From: Flavobacteriaceae bacterium | GTDB lineage: Bacteria > Bacteroidota > Bacteroidia > Flavobacteriales > Flavobacteriaceae | Direction: 5' to 3' | NCBI GenBank assembly: GCA_014238425.1 | Contig: JABABD010000031.1 | Span: forward strand, 1 to 64,000 | DNA: 64,000 nt | Part shown: one piece after another, positions 61,995 to 64,000 of the stretch | Layout of the letters: every line of letters starts with the position of its first letter | How positions within the stretch are numbered: the first letter of the stretch is position 1 | Position numbers and translations under genes: made by a program | The notes under the pieces: model-generated | The model's input: the letters and a program-made list of their open reading frames with translations, nothing else | Databases searched by the model: none | Told to the model about the DNA's origin: nothing

Positions 61995-63737
61995 ATGGCG
62001 TCTCATTACGAAGCACCTATTAGAAGACCTTTAGTTACAGGAGAAAAATCATATCATGATGTTTCTGTTGATATCGCTAAACCTGTTGAAGGAAAAGCCA
62101 ATAAATCTTGGTGGATAGTATTTGGTATTGCACTATCAGCCTTTCTTTGGGGCGTTGGTTGTATTATTTATACTATTTCTACAGGTATTGGAACCTGGGG
62201 ATTGAACCCTACTGTAAATTGGGCATGGGATATTACTAACTTTGTTTGGTGGGTAGGTATTGGTCACGCAGGAACGTTGATTTCTGCCGTACTATTACTC
62301 TTCCGTCAAAAATGGAGAATGGCGATTAACCGTTCTGCAGAGGCGATGACTATTTTCTCGGTAATACAAGCAGGATTGTTCCCGATAATACACATGGGAC
62401 GACCTTGGTTAGCCTATTGGGTATTGCCAATTCCTAACCAATTTGGATCGTTGTGGGTCAACTTTAATTCACCACTACTTTGGGATGTATTCGCAATTTC
62501 AACATACTTATCAGTATCATTAGTATTCTGGTGGACAGGATTATTGCCTGATTTCGCGATGATTCGTGATAGAGCTGTAAGACCATTTCAAAAGAGGATA
62601 TATTCCATCTTGAGTTTTGGCTGGTCAGGTAGAGCAAAAGATTGGCAACGCTTTGAAGAAGTGTCTTTGGTATTGGCTGGATTGGCTACACCACTTGTAC
62701 TTTCGGTTCACACCATTGTATCATTTGATTTCGCCACTTCAGTAATTCCAGGTTGGCATACCACTATTTTCCCACCATACTTTGTTGCTGGTGCGATTTT
62801 CTCAGGATTTGCTATGGTGAATACACTTCTCATCATTATGAGAAAAGTATGTAGCCTAGAAGATTATATTACAGTACAACATATCGAATTAATGAATATC
62901 GTTATCATGATAACGGGTTCTATTGTAGGTGTAGCTTACATCACAGAACTTTTCGTGGCTTGGTATTCTGGAGTTGAATATGAACAATATGCCTTTTTAA
63001 ATAGAGCAACTGGACCTTATTGGTGGGCCTATTTAGCAATGATGTCTTGTAACGTATTCTCGCCACAATTTATGTGGTTTAAGAAATTAAGAACAAGTAT
63101 CATGTTCTCATTCTTTATCTCCATTGTTGTTAATATTGGTATGTGGTTTGAACGTTTTGTAATCATCGTGACATCGCTTCATAGAGATTACTTGCCTTCA
63201 TCATGGACAATGTTTCAACCAACGTTTGTTGATATAGGGATATTTATTGGTACGATTGGATTCTTCTTTGTGTTGTTTCTATTGTATGCGAGAACCTTCC
63301 CAGTGATTGCACAAGCGGAAGTAAAGACGATTTTGAAATCTTCAGGAGAGCGTTATAAAAATATTAGAGAGGCTGGTAATAGTTTAGTTGGAACAGGCTC
63401 AGACGAAAGAACGTCAGGAGGTCAAGTGAAGATTGCTTCAGCGGCATCTGATAAAGTTTCAAATGAATCTGATACAGATTCAGAAAAACTGAATAGCTTA
63501 TTTGCTGGTATTGGAACATTTGACCCAAACACGCAAACTGCTGACGACCTTAAGAAAATTAGCGGTATTGGACCTAAAATGGAAGGTGTATTAAATCAAA
63601 TAGGAATTTATACATTCTTGCAGGTGAGTAAAATGACGAATAAGGAATATGATTTGTTAGATTCAATAACAGGTTCTTTCCCAGGAAGGGCAGAACGTGA
63701 TGATTGGGCAGGACAAGCGAAAAAATTAATAAACTAG
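61995..63737 (+). CDS. actC: Alternative complex III subunit C (NrfD/PsrC) with HhH tail
   Basis: 580 residues. About ten membrane segments of the NrfD/PsrC quinol-binding family (residues 35-440), including WWVGIGHAGTLISAVLLLF and the WHTTIFPPYFVAGAIFSGFA loop. After a Ser/Asp-rich linker (about 455-505) comes a helix-hairpin-helix-like domain: DLKKISGIGPKMEGVLNQIG, then FPGRAERDDWAGQAKKL. That tail is like the domain at the end of some NADH dehydrogenase and ribosomal proteins, and has no obvious respiratory job. It would face the cytoplasm. Confidence 0.92.
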   Translation: MASHYEAPIRRPLVTGEKSYHDVSVDIAKPVEGKANKSWWIVFGIALSAFLWGVGCIIYTISTGIGTWGLNPTVNWAWDITNFVWWVGIGHAGTLISAVLLLFRQKWRMAINRSAEAMTIFSVIQAGLFPIIHMGRPWLAYWVLPIPNQFGSLWVNFNSPLLWDVFAISTYLSVSLVFWWTGLLPDFAMIRDRAVRPFQKRIYSILSFGWSGRAKDWQRFEEVSLVLAGLATPLVLSVHTIVSFDFATSVIPGWHTTIFPPYFVAGAIFSGFAMVNTLLIIMRKVCSLEDYITVQHIELMNIVIMITGSIVGVAYITELFVAWYSGVEYEQYAFLNRATGPYWWAYLAMMSCNVFSPQFMWFKKLRTSIMFSFFISIVVNIGMWFERFVIIVTSLHRDYLPSSWTMFQPTFVDIGIFIGTIGFFFVLFLLYARTFPVIAQAEVKTILKSSGERYKNIREAGNSLVGTGSDERTSGGQVKIASAASDKVSNESDTDSEKLNSLFAGIGTFDPNTQTADDLKKISGIGPKMEGVLNQIGIYTFLQVSKMTNKEYDLLDSITGSFPGRAERDDWAGQAKKLIN

Positions 63738-63748
63738 AACATAGTCAT

Positions 63749-64000
63749 ATGGAATCTTCAAAAGTTATTCAGGCTATATATAATGATGACGATGTATTAC
63801 TTTCGGCAGTAAAGAAAGTAAAAGCAGCGAAGCATCATATAGAAGAAATTTATACACCATTTCCAGTTCACGGGCTAGATAAAGCTATGGGCTTGGCACC
63901 TACACGAATTGCTATCGCTTCTTTTATGTATGGCTGTGTTGGGTTAATAGTGGCTGTTGTGATGATGAATTTTATCATGATAGAAGATTGGCCTCAGGAT
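63749..64000 (+). CDS. actD: Alternative complex III subunit D, cut by window end
   Basis: 84 residues before the window ends. DUF3341 pattern: ATG at 63749, AVKKVKAAKHHIEEIYTPFP, then GLDKAMGLAPTRIA and the first membrane segment (FMYGCVGLIVAVVMMNF). ActD is a small membrane subunit of alternative complex III. Begins 11 bases after actC. Confidence 0.9.
   Translation, partial: MESSKVIQAIYNDDDVLLSAVKKVKAAKHHIEEIYTPFPVHGLDKAMGLAPTRIAIASFMYGCVGLIVAVVMMNFIMIEDWPQD

Overview
The window reads as a chromosome segment of a marine Flavobacteriaceae member (Bacteroidota). The signs are low-GC DNA, promoters of the TTTG-N19-TAnnTTTG type, a secreted protein with a type IX secretion (T9SS) sorting domain, a DUF5916 outer-membrane protein, one-protein sensor/regulator hybrids, an alternative complex III (act) operon and cyanophycin genes. 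I worked by eye from the sequence; family names rest on recognised motifs, not searches.

Layout. 1-3.0 kb is an accessory edge: a tyrosine recombinase followed, in the same orientation, by two small unrecognised genes separated by attC-like inverted repeats, so an integron-like cassette array. 3.1-5.7 kb is a DUF5916 gene. 5.7-14.3 kb is an island of about 8.5 kb bounded by a 189-base, about 94% identical direct repeat of the 3' end of that gene. It holds exactly three co-directional genes: a DUF4062/inactive-STAND-like protein, a MoxR AAA+ ATPase, and a 1936-residue protein that appears to cross the inner membrane three times. That protein joins a CoxE-like vWA module in the cytoplasm to a periplasmic binding-protein-like sensor and a TPR/OmpA peptidoglycan anchor. 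This is the best candidate for an undescribed system, and I read it as an envelope-sensing member of the MoxR-vWA conflict/stress systems.

14.3-25 kb has an iodotyrosine-deiodinase-like nitroreductase, an ECF42-type sigma factor with its YCII/DGPF partner, a lipoprotein/membrane-protein pair, a GH109-like enzyme, a PD40 lipoprotein, a response regulator, a TPR sensor kinase interrupted by one in-frame TAA, and a T9SS cargo protein. 25-38 kb has polA, an isoaspartyl peptidase, two membrane AraC regulators around two YceI genes, an S41 peptidase and divergent cphB/cphA. The latter two plus the isoaspartyl peptidase could make, cut and fully hydrolyse cyanophycin. 38-51 kb has a hybrid sensor/AraC regulator, a glycosylasparaginase with a GH92 mannosidase (N-glycan breakdown), a phosphoesterase, a thioredoxin-fold protein without cysteines, a polysaccharide deacetylase and a TMEM260-like membrane glycosyltransferase.

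51-64 kb is core genome: tRNA-Gln, a universal stress protein, rimP-nusA-infB behind a terminator-like leader hairpin, a SPOR protein, and the start of the act operon (actA, actB, actC with a C-terminal helix-hairpin-helix extension, actD cut by the window end). No stretch over 300 bases lacks a gene; the longest gaps (5745-6025, 14043-14310, 38285-38548) are described under the island, repeat and palindrome entries.
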